6,094 bases of DNA from a bacterium (GCA_027296025.1 JAPUJU010000041.1:1-6094), one strand, 5' to 3'. Counted from the stretch's first letter, positions 1 through 6,094 are shown. A program made the numbers and translations. Notes: generated by a model from the letters alone, not told the origin.

Positions 1-1221
1 GCCGGTGACGTTGCTTATCGAAGCGCCACCGGATGCCGGGATCATCCACAGGGCTCCGTTCACATCGAGCGCCGCCATTACCGGAGTCGTCGCGCTTCTG
101 TTCCATTCTCTGAAGCCAACGTCGGGAAAGGGACTCCCAGCACCCATCAGCCCACCGCTGTTCGTCAGTTTGACGATTGCGCCGGAGGACGTATCGGGCA
201 CGGCACCCGAGACCGGTATCGCGTAGTACTCCCATTCGAGGGTACCACCGAGATCGGAAAGGAAAACGAGCCGATCTCCGGCCGGGGAAAACGTCGGGAA
301 GAAACAATTACCGTGCTGCGGAAATGTCGCTTTGTAGGTCGTCGATGTGTTGATGTCGTATGTGAAGACCACAAACGAATCGCTATTAACGGGAGGAAAG
401 TTAAAGTCATCGGGCAGCTGAGAACTGTACGTCATGACGCTGTTGTCCGGCCCGAACGATCCGACGAAGAAAAGGTCCGGGCTTATTAGAAACCCGTTAT
501 CCTGGGCCACCGTTCCGATGCTATCGGAGTCGAGCTTACCGAGCTCCTGGTTTGCCAGGAAGGGGTTCGGCGGCATCGTCGGCGGAAAGCTCGTGAGTGT
601 GTAGTAACTGAGATCCGACGTGAAGCTGACAAAACTCCCGACACCGCTTGCATCACTGGTCACCGCGATGTTGCCTCCGCCCGCCACCTGACGTCGAACA
701 TGCAGGCCGGCGAAACTAAAAAGTTCCGGGTCAACGGGTGTGCTCAAATAGTAGGCGTCTCCGGACGGGGTCAGATGAATCTCGCCGGCATCGTTGTCGA
801 TAAACGGTGTCAGTCCACCGACGAAGAAACGGCTCGTCGCCGCAGAAGTGGATACACTGTTCGACGCATCGACCCGTAATTCGTATATCTGTGAACTCGG
901 GGGCGCTATCCATCGCACCGTGGTCCGGTCCGATTCGAGGAAGAACGAGTCGTGAACCGTGGATGTTCCATCGAACGCACTCCACCGGAACGTCACGAAA
1001 TCTCCGGGCGCGGAACTGCCGCTCACAACACCAGTCAGCCGCACCGTGTCACCCGGCGCAATGGATTTTGGATTGAAAATGATCGCGTCGACCTTGATCG
1101 GTCCAGAGACAAACGGTCCATCCACGTCGTCTTCGTCGCTGCTGCAGCCCACCCCGAACAACGCCAGCGCCATGACAAACACGAAAACACTCTTGCAATG
1201 ATTGATTTCCGGAAATCTCAA
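1..1221 (-). CDS. Predicted secreted lipoprotein with PKD/Ig-like and TolB-like propeller regions (3' end cut by window edge)
   Basis: The minus strand is open without a stop from about 1236 to base 1, so the C-terminus lies outside the window. With the TTG start at 1221 (preferred because GGAGG at 1230-1234 sits 8 bases upstream) the protein begins MRFPEINHCK, then a hydrophobic stretch VFVFVMALALFGVG, then Cys26 followed by SSDEDD. This looks like a type II (lipoprotein) signal peptide, although Gly at -3 is a weak lipobox residue. An ATG at 1236 would add five residues. Residues about 43-135 resemble a PKD/Ig-like beta-sandwich (IAPGDTVRLTG, then FRWSAFDG, then VRWIAPP, then YELRVDASN). 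Around residues 308-323 FPTFSPAGDRLVFLSD matches the PD40/TolB-type WD40-like repeat pattern, suggesting a beta-propeller that continues beyond the edge. It has its own promoter-like sequence and is separated from groEL by a terminator. The role is unknown; an envelope-anchored binding or scaffold protein is a guess. Confidence 0.82.
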   Translation of the reverse strand, partial: MRFPEINHCKSVFVFVMALALFGVGCSSDEDDVDGPFVSGPIKVDAIIFNPKSIAPGDTVRLTGVVSGSSAPGDFVTFRWSAFDGTSTVHDSFFLESDRTTVRWIAPPSSQIYELRVDASNSVSTSAATSRFFVGGLTPFIDNDAGEIHLTPSGDAYYLSTPVDPELFSFAGLHVRRQVAGGGNIAVTSDASGVGSFVSFTSDLSYYTLTSFPPTMPPNPFLANQELGKLDSDSIGTVAQDNGFLISPDLFFVGSFGPDNSVMTYSSQLPDDFNFPPVNSDSFVVFTYDINTSTTYKATFPQHGNCFFPTFSPAGDRLVFLSDLGGTLEWEYYAIPVSGAVPDTSSGAIVKLTNSGGLMGAGSPFPDVGFREWNRSATTPVMAALDVNGALWMIPASGGASISNVTG

Positions 1222-1229
1222 AATGCGAA

Positions 1230-1234
1230 CCTCC
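1230..1234 (-). promoter_or_regulatory. Shine-Dalgarno deciding the lipoprotein start
   Basis: GGAGG on the minus strand lies 8 bases before an in-frame TTG (1219-1221). The alternative ATG at 1234-1236 overlaps this motif and has only an AGGGG two bases upstream, which is poor spacing. Both starts leave a plausible signal peptide, so the choice rests on this site alone. Confidence 0.5.
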
Positions 1235-1334
1235 ATGGCCCCTGGACGAGATCTCCGCTTCTCATCCACGGGAAACTGACAAACGGTAGCTGTTAAGTAT
1301 TAGTTCAAAAAGTGCTGCCGGTGGGGTCCACAGA

Positions 1335-1363
1335 AAAATAGACGCACAGGCCAGTAATTTCAA
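1335..1363 (-). promoter_or_regulatory. Putative sigma70-type promoter of the lipoprotein gene
   Basis: On the minus strand TTGAAA (1358-1363, 5/6 to TTGACA) is followed by a 17-base spacer and TATTTT (1335-1340, 4/6 to TATAAT). It sits just downstream of the groEL terminator and about 100 bases before the start codon, so the lipoprotein gene probably forms its own transcription unit. The leader of roughly 100 bases has no structure I can name. The match is by eye and the -10 is weak. Confidence 0.4.
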
Positions 1364-1375
1364 GCCCTATTTTAG

Positions 1376-1420
1376 GTTAAAACCAGTCGCGCCGCGGTGG
1401 GAACCCCACACGCGGCGCGA
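1376..1420 (-). terminator. Rho-independent terminator of groESL
   Basis: A long hairpin occupies 1387-1420. A perfect 10-bp stem (TCGCGCCGCG with CGCGGCGCGA) encloses a further 5-bp stem (GTGGG with CCCAC) around an AAC loop, with one bulged base at 1410. Reading in the groEL direction, the stem is followed by CTGG and then TTTT (1379-1382). It lies 40 bases after the groEL stop. The T-run is short, but the GC-rich stem and position make this the natural end of the groESL transcript. Confidence 0.8.
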
Positions 1421-1459
1421 TACGACCTTAACCGATGGCTCCTTGCAGACGACTCTCGT

Positions 1460-3088
1460 CTAGTACATGCCACCCATTCCAGGACCCGCCGGCGGCATCG
1501 CTGCCACCTTGTCGTCATCCGGCTCGTCGGTTATGATGGCCTCCGTGGTGAGGAGAAGAGCGGCTACGCTTGCCGCATTCTGGATCGCCGAGCGCGTCAC
1601 TTTCGTGGGATCGACGATACCCGCCTTCACCATTTCCTCGTACTCGCCCGTCGCAGCGTTGAAGCCGCGGTCAATGGCGCCCCTGCGGATATGCTCAACG
1701 ACGATCGATCCTTCGTGACCGGCGTTTTCCGCGATCTGGCGAACCGGCTCCTCGAGCGCGCGCAGGACCATGTCCCGGCCCACGGATTCGTCACCCTCGA
1801 GTTCGATAGCCGCTACAGCCTTCGCGGCACGAAGGAGAGTGATACCACCGCCGGGAACCACGCCTTCCTCGACCGCCGCGCGTGTCGCCGCAAGCGCATC
1901 CTCGACACGGGCCTTTTTCTCCTTCATCTCGACTTCGGTGGCCGCACCGACGTCGATCACGGCAACACCGCCCGCCATCTTGGCGAGGCGTTCCTGGAGT
2001 TTCTCCTTGTCGTACTCCGAGGTGGTGTCTTCGATCTGATGCCGAATCTGACCGATGCGTGCCTTGATGTCCGCGGCCTTACCGCCGCCTTCCACGATCG
2101 TGGTCTCATCCTTGGTGATGCTGACACGTTTCGCACGACCGAGGTCCGCAACGGTGACATTCTCGAGCTTGAAACCGGCGTCTTCGCTGATCACGCGACC
2201 ACCGGTCAGCACGGCGATGTCCTCAAGCATGGACTTGCGGCGATCGCCAAAACCGGGAGCTTTGACGGCCGACACCTGAAGCGTGCCACGCAGCTTATTC
2301 ACGACGAGCGTCGCCAGCGCTTCACCCTCAACGTCCTCCGCAATAATGAGGAACGGCTTCGAGAGCTGGGCAACCTTCTCGAGAATCGGCAGAAGATCCT
2401 TCATCGAGCTGATCTTCTTGTCGTGGATCAGGATGTAGGCGTCTTCACACTGAGCTTCCATACGCTCGGCATCAGTGACGAAGTATGGGGAAAGATAGCC
2501 GCGGTCGAACTGCATACCCTCAACGACCTGGAGCGTCGTCTCCATGCTGCGCGCTTCCTCTACCGTAATGACGCCGTCCTTGCCTACCTTTTCCATGGAA
2601 TCGGCGATCAACGCTCCGATTTCCGGATCGTTGTTTGCACTGATCGTAGCAACGTTCGCAATTTCATCGCGCGTCTTTATCGCCTTGCTGCGCTTGCGCA
2701 CCTCTTCAACAGTAACGTCGACGGCTTTCTGAATTCCTCGCTTGAGGGCCATCGGATTCGCGCCGGCCGTTACGTGCTTGATGCCGAGGTGAATGATTCT
2801 CTGTGCAAGAATCGTCGCGGTCGTCGTACCGTCACCGGCGACATCCTGAGTCTTCGTGGCAACTTCCTTTACCATCTGGGCACCGAGATTCTCGTATGGA
2901 TCTTCGAGATCGATTTCCTTTGCGATGGTCACACCGTCGTTGGTGATGGTCGGGCTGCCGAATTTCTTGTCGATGATGACGTTGCGACCTTTCGGGCCAA
3001 GCGTGATCTTGACCGCGTTGGCCAGCTTGTCGACACCCGCCCTGAGCTTTTCTCTAGCTTGTGCTTCGTAAGCGATTTGTTTCGCCAT
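1460..3088 (-). CDS. groEL: Chaperonin GroEL (Hsp60, 60 kDa subunit)
   Basis: Full-length, 542 residues, usual for the family. GroEL forms the double heptameric ring that encloses unfolded proteins in the cytoplasm and, capped by GroES, folds them at the cost of ATP. Visible landmarks are the nucleotide-binding LGPKGRNV (30-37), Asp51 in TNDGV, GDGTTT at 85-90 with Asp86, and Asp397 in ARVEDA. These correspond to E. coli Asp52, Asp87 and Asp398 with a constant offset of one. AAVEEGVVPGGG (404-415) fits the chaperonin signature. The C-terminus PPAGPGMGGMY ends in Tyr and has only one GGM unit, shorter than the repeated GGM tail of E. coli. The start ATG follows GAGGAGG (3100-3106) by 11 bases. 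The gene lies 23 bases after groES and shares its CIRCE-controlled promoter. The gene contains no TTA, CTA or TCA codons, a sign of strong codon bias. Confidence 0.99.
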   Translation of the reverse strand: MAKQIAYEAQAREKLRAGVDKLANAVKITLGPKGRNVIIDKKFGSPTITNDGVTIAKEIDLEDPYENLGAQMVKEVATKTQDVAGDGTTTATILAQRIIHLGIKHVTAGANPMALKRGIQKAVDVTVEEVRKRSKAIKTRDEIANVATISANNDPEIGALIADSMEKVGKDGVITVEEARSMETTLQVVEGMQFDRGYLSPYFVTDAERMEAQCEDAYILIHDKKISSMKDLLPILEKVAQLSKPFLIIAEDVEGEALATLVVNKLRGTLQVSAVKAPGFGDRRKSMLEDIAVLTGGRVISEDAGFKLENVTVADLGRAKRVSITKDETTIVEGGGKAADIKARIGQIRHQIEDTTSEYDKEKLQERLAKMAGGVAVIDVGAATEVEMKEKKARVEDALAATRAAVEEGVVPGGGITLLRAAKAVAAIELEGDESVGRDMVLRALEEPVRQIAENAGHEGSIVVEHIRRGAIDRGFNAATGEYEEMVKAGIVDPTKVTRSAIQNAASVAALLLTTEAIITDEPDDDKVAAMPPAGPGMGGMY

Positions 3089-3111
3089 GTCCTTCAGAAC
3101 CTCCTCAATAA

Positions 3112-3396
3112 CTAGATGGTGGCGAGAATTTCAGTTTCTTGCAGGATTAGATATTTTTCGTCACCCACATTGACTTCGGTCCCTGCATATTTGCGAAACA
3201 GGACCTTGTCACCCTTCTTGACCTCCGGAGAGATACGCTCGCCCTTGCTGCTAAGACGGCCCTTGCCAACGGCAACGACTTCGCCTTCCTGGGGCTTTTC
3301 TTTCGCGGTGTCCGGAATGATGATTCCACCCTTCTTGGTCTCGGTCTCATCGAGTGGCTTCACGAGGACACGATCAGCCAACGGACTGATTTTCAT
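3112..3396 (-). CDS. groES: Co-chaperonin GroES (Hsp10, 10 kDa subunit)
   Basis: This 94-residue protein has normal length for GroES, the heptameric lid that binds the GroEL rim and closes the folding chamber. It starts MKISPLADRVLVKP, the standard N-terminal strand. The mobile loop that contacts GroEL spans about residues 16-32 and carries the hydrophobic tripeptide Ile25-Ile26-Ile27 in GGIIIPD. EGEVVAVGKG and KKGDKVLFRKYAGTEV follow, typical of the beta-barrel, and it ends LILQETEILATI. The ATG at 3396 is preceded by AAAGGAGG (3405-3412) at 8 bases, an excellent ribosome binding site. It is the first gene of the groESL operon, 36 bases downstream of the CIRCE operator. Confidence 0.99.
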   Translation of the reverse strand: MKISPLADRVLVKPLDETETKKGGIIIPDTAKEKPQEGEVVAVGKGRLSSKGERISPEVKKGDKVLFRKYAGTEVNVGDEKYLILQETEILATI

Positions 3397-3432
3397 CGGG
3401 ATAGCCTCCTTTCGTAGGCTTAATTACGAGAA

Positions 3433-3459
3433 TTAGCACTCTCGGTGCTTGACTGCCAA
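3433..3459 (-). promoter_or_regulatory. CIRCE operator (HrcA-binding site) of groESL
   Basis: The consensus is TTAGCACTC-N9-GAGTGCTAA. On the minus strand the site reads TTGGCAGTC (7/9), then nine bases, then GAGTGCTAA (9/9). It lies directly after the predicted -10 and 36 bases before the groES start, the usual place. In known systems HrcA binds here and represses groESL until heat stress titrates GroEL. The hrcA gene is not in this window. Confidence 0.92.
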
Positions 3460-3468
3460 CTGGCCGTT

Positions 3469-3496
3469 AATATACGCCATGTGAAGTCAATTGCAA
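3469..3496 (-). promoter_or_regulatory. Putative vegetative promoter of groESL
   Basis: On the minus strand TTGCAA (3491-3496, 4/6) and TATATT (3469-3474, 5/6) are separated by 16 bases. Transcription would start at or just before the CIRCE element, so bound HrcA would block it. A TTGACT also occurs inside the spacer but is too close to the -10 to be its partner. The -10 and its relation to CIRCE are the stronger part of the evidence. Confidence 0.55.
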
Positions 3497-3530
3497 GCCG
3501 AAAATATCGGCTGTCCCGAGCAAACCCGGG
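3496..3530 (-). repeat. Two adjacent small inverted repeats between coaX and groES
   Basis: Read on the minus strand, CCCGGG-TTTG-CTCGGG (3515-3530) can form a 6-bp stem with one G-U pair. AGCCGA-TATTT-TCGGCT (3496-3512) forms a perfect 6-bp stem with a 5-base loop. Neither is followed by a T-run, so they are not clear intrinsic terminators. They could weakly attenuate read-through from coaX or be chance. The rest of 3397-3587 holds only the groESL promoter, CIRCE and ribosome site; I see no small gene there. Confidence 0.3.
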
Positions 3531-3587
3531 GGAGCGAACACACCTCGGCGGGTCATTCCGACGCCTAACCAATTATGGAGCTTATTG

Positions 3588-4394
3588 TTAGCCTTTTCCC
3601 GGGCGGGTTTTGTCAGCCGGCTCGGGCCGGCCGGCGGCACCGTCCTGGCACCAGATCCGGTACAGGCCTCGGTGGACAATGTGTGGGTCCAGTTTCCACG
3701 ATCCAGGCAGGTGTGGAGCCAGGGCGCCGGCTCCCCCACCGGTGACGACTTTCCGAATCGGTCGGGGGATCTGCGCTTCCATCCGCCGGACCGCCTCGCG
3801 AATCCCCCCGAGGGTGGCCAATCCGGCCCCCAGGATCATCGCTTCGCGCGTATCGCGTGTCCGACTCGGGAAGAGGTCCTGGATCTCGTCCACATCGATA
3901 TCCGGCAGCTGCTCGGCGGATGCGCCCAGCGCTGCGAGGCCCAGACCCGGGCCAGGTAGAATCGGCCCCGCCTCAAAATGTTTGTTCGCAACGAGGTCGA
4001 CTGTGATGGCTGTTCCAATATCGATTACGATTGCTCCAGCCCCGGCGGGCCCGATCGCTCCCACGGCGGCGCAGATACGATCGATTCCGATACGCTCGGG
4101 GCGGCGTTCACGCAGACTGAAGGGCAGTTTCACGGAGTGATCCACGAAGTGCGGTGGGATGCCGGTCTGCTCGGTCAGAATCCGGGCCAGGATCGGATTG
4201 GCCGACGGAACAACGGAGGCGACGATCACGCCCTCGAGTTTCGAAAGAACATTCGAACGTACCCCGATCGTGAACGACGCCAACGAGCCTGCGAGCACTT
4301 CCGTTGTCACGAGGCTTTCCAGCGCGGTGACTTTCCCGTCCGCCATGCGCGCGAGTTTGACACGCGTATTGCCGATATCAACGGTCAAGAGCAT
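3588..4394 (-). CDS. coaX: Type III pantothenate kinase
   Basis: The product phosphorylates pantothenate with ATP, the first committed step of coenzyme A synthesis, in the cytoplasm. From the chosen start it has 268 residues, slightly long for CoaX because of a charged tail of about 20 residues after GLYRIW. Family motifs are present in order: DIGNT at 6-10 (phosphate-binding Asp6), GIDR at 103-106, DIGTAITVD at 125-133 (Asp125), a GPILPG segment, and VVTGGGAGA near the C-terminus. This is the ASKHA fold of type III enzymes, which as a class are not feedback-inhibited by CoA and need a monovalent cation. The frame stays open upstream to a TTG at 4415 overlapping the birA stop. I prefer the ATG at 4394 because homologues begin MLL-x-(I/V)-D directly and GGGGGA (4400-4405) lies 5 bases upstream. 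An ATG at 4397 is the close alternative. It is the third gene of the nadC-birA-coaX cassette. Confidence 0.96.
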   Translation of the reverse strand: MLLTVDIGNTRVKLARMADGKVTALESLVTTEVLAGSLASFTIGVRSNVLSKLEGVIVASVVPSANPILARILTEQTGIPPHFVDHSVKLPFSLRERRPERIGIDRICAAVGAIGPAGAGAIVIDIGTAITVDLVANKHFEAGPILPGPGLGLAALGASAEQLPDIDVDEIQDLFPSRTRDTREAMILGAGLATLGGIREAVRRMEAQIPRPIRKVVTGGGAGALAPHLPGSWKLDPHIVHRGLYRIWCQDGAAGRPEPADKTRPGKG

Positions 4395-4399
4395 CATGG

Positions 4400-4405
4400 T
4401 CCCCC
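4400..4405 (-). promoter_or_regulatory. Ribosome binding site supporting the internal coaX start
   Basis: GGGGGA on the minus strand is 5 bases from the ATG at 4394 and 2 bases from the ATG at 4397. The upstream TTG at 4415 has no purine-rich match at normal distance. With this start coaX begins 17 bases after the birA stop, still close enough for translational coupling. Confidence 0.45.
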
Positions 4406-4411
4406 GACGTT

Positions 4412-5215
4412 TCAATCCGTTTCATCTTGAATTTCGACATCGTACAGAACATCGACGGTATCGTCGCTTCGAACAACCTTCAGCCCGCCGTCTTCGGCGA
4501 TGCCAACCACTCGACCCTCTTCCCCACCACTCCTTCCCATGTAACGGATCGGCCGACTCAGGATGATCAACCGCTTGTCGTATTCTTCTACAAAGGCGGC
4601 GAACCCGTCACGCACGAATTCATCGTACGCGGTTTCAAGATCGAACAGCAGGCGGCCGAGCAGTGCGGCGCGGTCCAGCCGGCGTCCGCCGATCGAAAGA
4701 CACGATACGGGAGTGCAGCCGAGGTCAGCAGGGAAGTTTGCCGGCGGCGTGTTTACGTTCAAACCGATGCCGACGATGACGAACTGCGCAATATCACCCC
4801 GGATCGCGCTTTCCGAGAGAATCCCCCCCAGTTTGCCTTGTGGCGTCACGAGATCGTTGGGCCACTTGACGCCGATCTCTTTCTGCAGAACCCGCGTCAG
4901 CGTGGTCGCCAGCGTCACGGAGAACGCGAGCGTAACGGGCAGAAGGGATCGCGCAGGTGCGTTTGGCCTCAGGACTATGGAGAAAAGAAGGTTTTCGCCG
5001 GGCGGGCTGGCCCAGCGCTTTGTATGACGCCCACGCCCCTGCTTCTGGAAGTCGGTGAGGACGATCGTACCGTGTGGCTCGTTCCGTCTCGCCAGATCCA
5101 CGGCCATTCGATTGGTGGAATCGATCGCAACCGAATAATAGATACGGCGGCCAAAGACAGACGTGCGGAGTTCCCGCTTTACGCGCGCGGGCAGGATTCC
5201 GCCGTCGCCGTTCAT
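4412..5215 (-). CDS. birA: Biotin--[acetyl-CoA-carboxylase] ligase, monofunctional (no HTH)
   Basis: The enzyme makes biotinyl-5'-AMP from biotin and ATP and transfers biotin to a lysine of carboxylase carrier domains such as AccB. The 267 residues start directly with a linker (ILPARVKRELRT) and then the catalytic domain. Landmarks are SVAIDSTN at 28-35, the biotinyl-AMP loop QGRGRHTKRW at 59-68, VKWPNDL at 116-122, KLGGILSES at 128-136 with the catalytic-site Lys128, and VGIGLNVN at 148-155. Residues from about 218 onward form the small SH3-like C-terminal domain. The N-terminal winged helix of E. coli BirA is absent, so this is a group I ligase and not a biotin operon repressor. The ATG at 5215 overlaps the nadC stop as ATGA, and GAGG lies 10 bases upstream inside nadC, both supporting this start and coupled translation. 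Confidence 0.96.
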   Translation of the reverse strand: MNGDGGILPARVKRELRTSVFGRRIYYSVAIDSTNRMAVDLARRNEPHGTIVLTDFQKQGRGRHTKRWASPPGENLLFSIVLRPNAPARSLLPVTLAFSVTLATTLTRVLQKEIGVKWPNDLVTPQGKLGGILSESAIRGDIAQFVIVGIGLNVNTPPANFPADLGCTPVSCLSIGGRRLDRAALLGRLLFDLETAYDEFVRDGFAAFVEEYDKRLIILSRPIRYMGRSGGEEGRVVGIAEDGGLKVVRSDDTVDVLYDVEIQDETD

Positions 5216-6075
5216 CGCTCCAGAACCTCGAGACTGAAATCGAGCGGAGTCGCCGAGTGTGTGAGGGCACCAACAGATATGTCGTCGACACCCTCGATAC
5301 AGTACTGTTCGACGTTTTCCAACGTGACGCCACCCGAAACTTCAATGACGGGCCGAAATGTCCCGTCACGCCTGCTCGCCTTCCCTATGCGGGAAACCGC
5401 CGTTCGAATCTCGTCGGGAGTAAAATTGTCGAGCATGATGCGATCGACGGGCGCGCCTAAAAGCATCCCGAGCGCCTCGATCGAATCCACTTCCACCTCG
5501 ATTCGCTGCTGCGGTTTCCGTTGCCTCAAGCGTTTTCTCAGCGCATCGACGCCACCAATGGTCCGAAGGTGATTTTCCTTTACGAGAATCAAATCGCTCA
5601 GGTTGAAGCGGTGGTTGTAGCCGCCGCCGACGGTCACCGCATACTTCTCCAGCGCTCGGATCAACGGTGTGGTTTTTCGTGTGTCGAGGATTCGGACTTC
5701 GCTCCCGGCGGCTGCGTCGACAAATCGCCGCGTCTGTGTGGCGATTCCGGAGAGCCGCTGCAGGAAATTCAGGGCGACTCGTTCTCCCGCCAGAATCGCG
5801 CCGGCCCGGCCCTCGAGACGTACGGCAACATCGCCCGGCGCGATCGAGTCACCGTCCGTCACCCGTGTGTCGTAGCGTATGTCAGGGTCTGCACAACGGA
5901 AGACCGTTGCGGCAACGTCAATTCCTGCAACGACGCCAGGCGTGCCCGCAACGATCGATGCTTCTGCAGTATAGTCTACGAGCTCGAGGTAGGAAGACGT
6001 GACGTCATCGCTCGCCCCATCTTCGGCAAGTGCGTCCTCGACCACACGTCGAATTTTTTCGGGGTCGGGTTTCAT
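5212..6075 (-). CDS. nadC: Nicotinate-nucleotide pyrophosphorylase (quinolinate phosphoribosyltransferase, carboxylating)
   Basis: This enzyme converts quinolinate and PRPP to nicotinate mononucleotide, CO2 and pyrophosphate, the third step of de novo NAD synthesis. The 287 residues are normal for the family. The N-terminal domain starts with ALAEDGASDDVTS (15-27). The barrel carries GERVALNFLQRLSG (97-110), DTRKTTP (131-137), EKYAV (143-147), GGGYNHR (150-156), KENH (166-169), EVEVD (193-197), LDN (215-217) and EVSGGV (245-250). Arg99, Arg133, Lys134, His155, Arg156, Lys166, Glu195 and Asp216 line up with the Salmonella active-site set at a constant offset of six. The family Gly after TTP is Leu here (TTPLIR). 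The ATG at 6075 is fixed by an in-frame TAG six codons upstream, though its Shine-Dalgarno is weak. It overlaps birA by four bases. Any operon partner upstream is outside the window. Confidence 0.97.
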   Translation of the reverse strand: MKPDPEKIRRVVEDALAEDGASDDVTSSYLELVDYTAEASIVAGTPGVVAGIDVAATVFRCADPDIRYDTRVTDGDSIAPGDVAVRLEGRAGAILAGERVALNFLQRLSGIATQTRRFVDAAAGSEVRILDTRKTTPLIRALEKYAVTVGGGYNHRFNLSDLILVKENHLRTIGGVDALRKRLRQRKPQQRIEVEVDSIEALGMLLGAPVDRIMLDNFTPDEIRTAVSRIGKASRRDGTFRPVIEVSGGVTLENVEQYCIEGVDDISVGALTHSATPLDFSLEVLER

Positions 6076-6094
6076 TACGATCGCCGTCTACTCT

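Noticed and set aside
731..1296. Several 80-114 codon frames on both strands over 731-1296.
   Set aside because: They overlap the continuous lipoprotein frame, which alone has a signal peptide, domain-like patterns and a ribosome site.
1237..1459. A possible small gene or structured RNA in the 223-base gap between groEL and the lipoprotein gene.
   Set aside because: The gap is explained by the groESL terminator and a promoter plus leader. I found no open frame with a ribosome site and no recognisable riboswitch fold.
1397..3115. A 572-codon open frame on the plus strand, antisense to the whole of groEL.
   Set aside because: It is exactly codon-aligned with groEL, so its stops could only come from TTA, CTA or TCA codons in groEL, which this biased gene never uses. 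The translation has no recognisable domain and no ribosome site, so it is a shadow.
3467..3739. A 90-codon minus-strand frame overlapping the coaX 3' end and the intergenic region.
   Set aside because: It lies mostly within coaX in another frame, runs through the groESL promoter, and has no recognisable motif.
4412..5215. birA as a bifunctional biotin ligase and repressor.
   Set aside because: There is no N-terminal winged-helix segment; the protein begins with the linker before the catalytic domain and the ATGA overlap fixes the start.
4427..5572. A 381-codon plus-strand open frame across birA and into nadC.
   Set aside because: It is codon-aligned antisense to birA and then runs out of phase in nadC. 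The product looks like low-information sequence, while both minus-strand genes carry full family motifs.

Overview
The window reads as a stretch of ordinary bacterial chromosome with every recognisable gene on the minus strand. From right to left, in the direction of transcription, it holds nadC, birA, coaX, groES, groEL, and the 5' part of a lipoprotein gene that runs off the left edge. I see no mobile element, CRISPR array, tRNA, rRNA or phage gene. The base composition is moderately GC-rich and groEL shows strong codon bias. The CIRCE operator implies an HrcA-type heat-shock repressor. The lipoprotein has a PKD/Ig-like segment followed by TolB-like propeller sequence, a type common in Gram-negative environmental lineages. 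The gene order and protein styles would suit a poorly cultured diderm lineage such as the FCB group or a neighbour, but this placement is inference and no marker here fixes a phylum.

Right part (about 3588-6075): a compact cofactor cassette. nadC (quinolinate phosphoribosyltransferase, NAD synthesis) overlaps birA (biotin protein ligase without an HTH domain) by four bases. birA in turn lies within a few bases of coaX (type III pantothenate kinase, first step of CoA synthesis). The overlaps suggest one transcript and coupled translation. Its promoter lies outside the window.

Middle part (1376-3496): a classical groESL operon. An apparent sigma70-type promoter is followed at once by a CIRCE operator (perfect right arm, 7/9 left arm), then groES with a strong Shine-Dalgarno, a 23-base gap, groEL, and a GC-rich hairpin with a T-run as terminator. 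The products make the GroEL/GroES folding machine, probably repressed by HrcA and induced on heat shock.

Left part (1-1363): after the groEL terminator comes a new promoter-like sequence and a gene for a predicted secreted lipoprotein. It is open for more than 400 codons with no stop and is truncated only by the window edge. Its function is unknown.

I found no convincing novel system. The most useful points are the truncated lipoprotein, the start-codon decisions for it and for coaX, the asymmetric CIRCE element, and the coupled nadC-birA-coaX cassette next to groESL.
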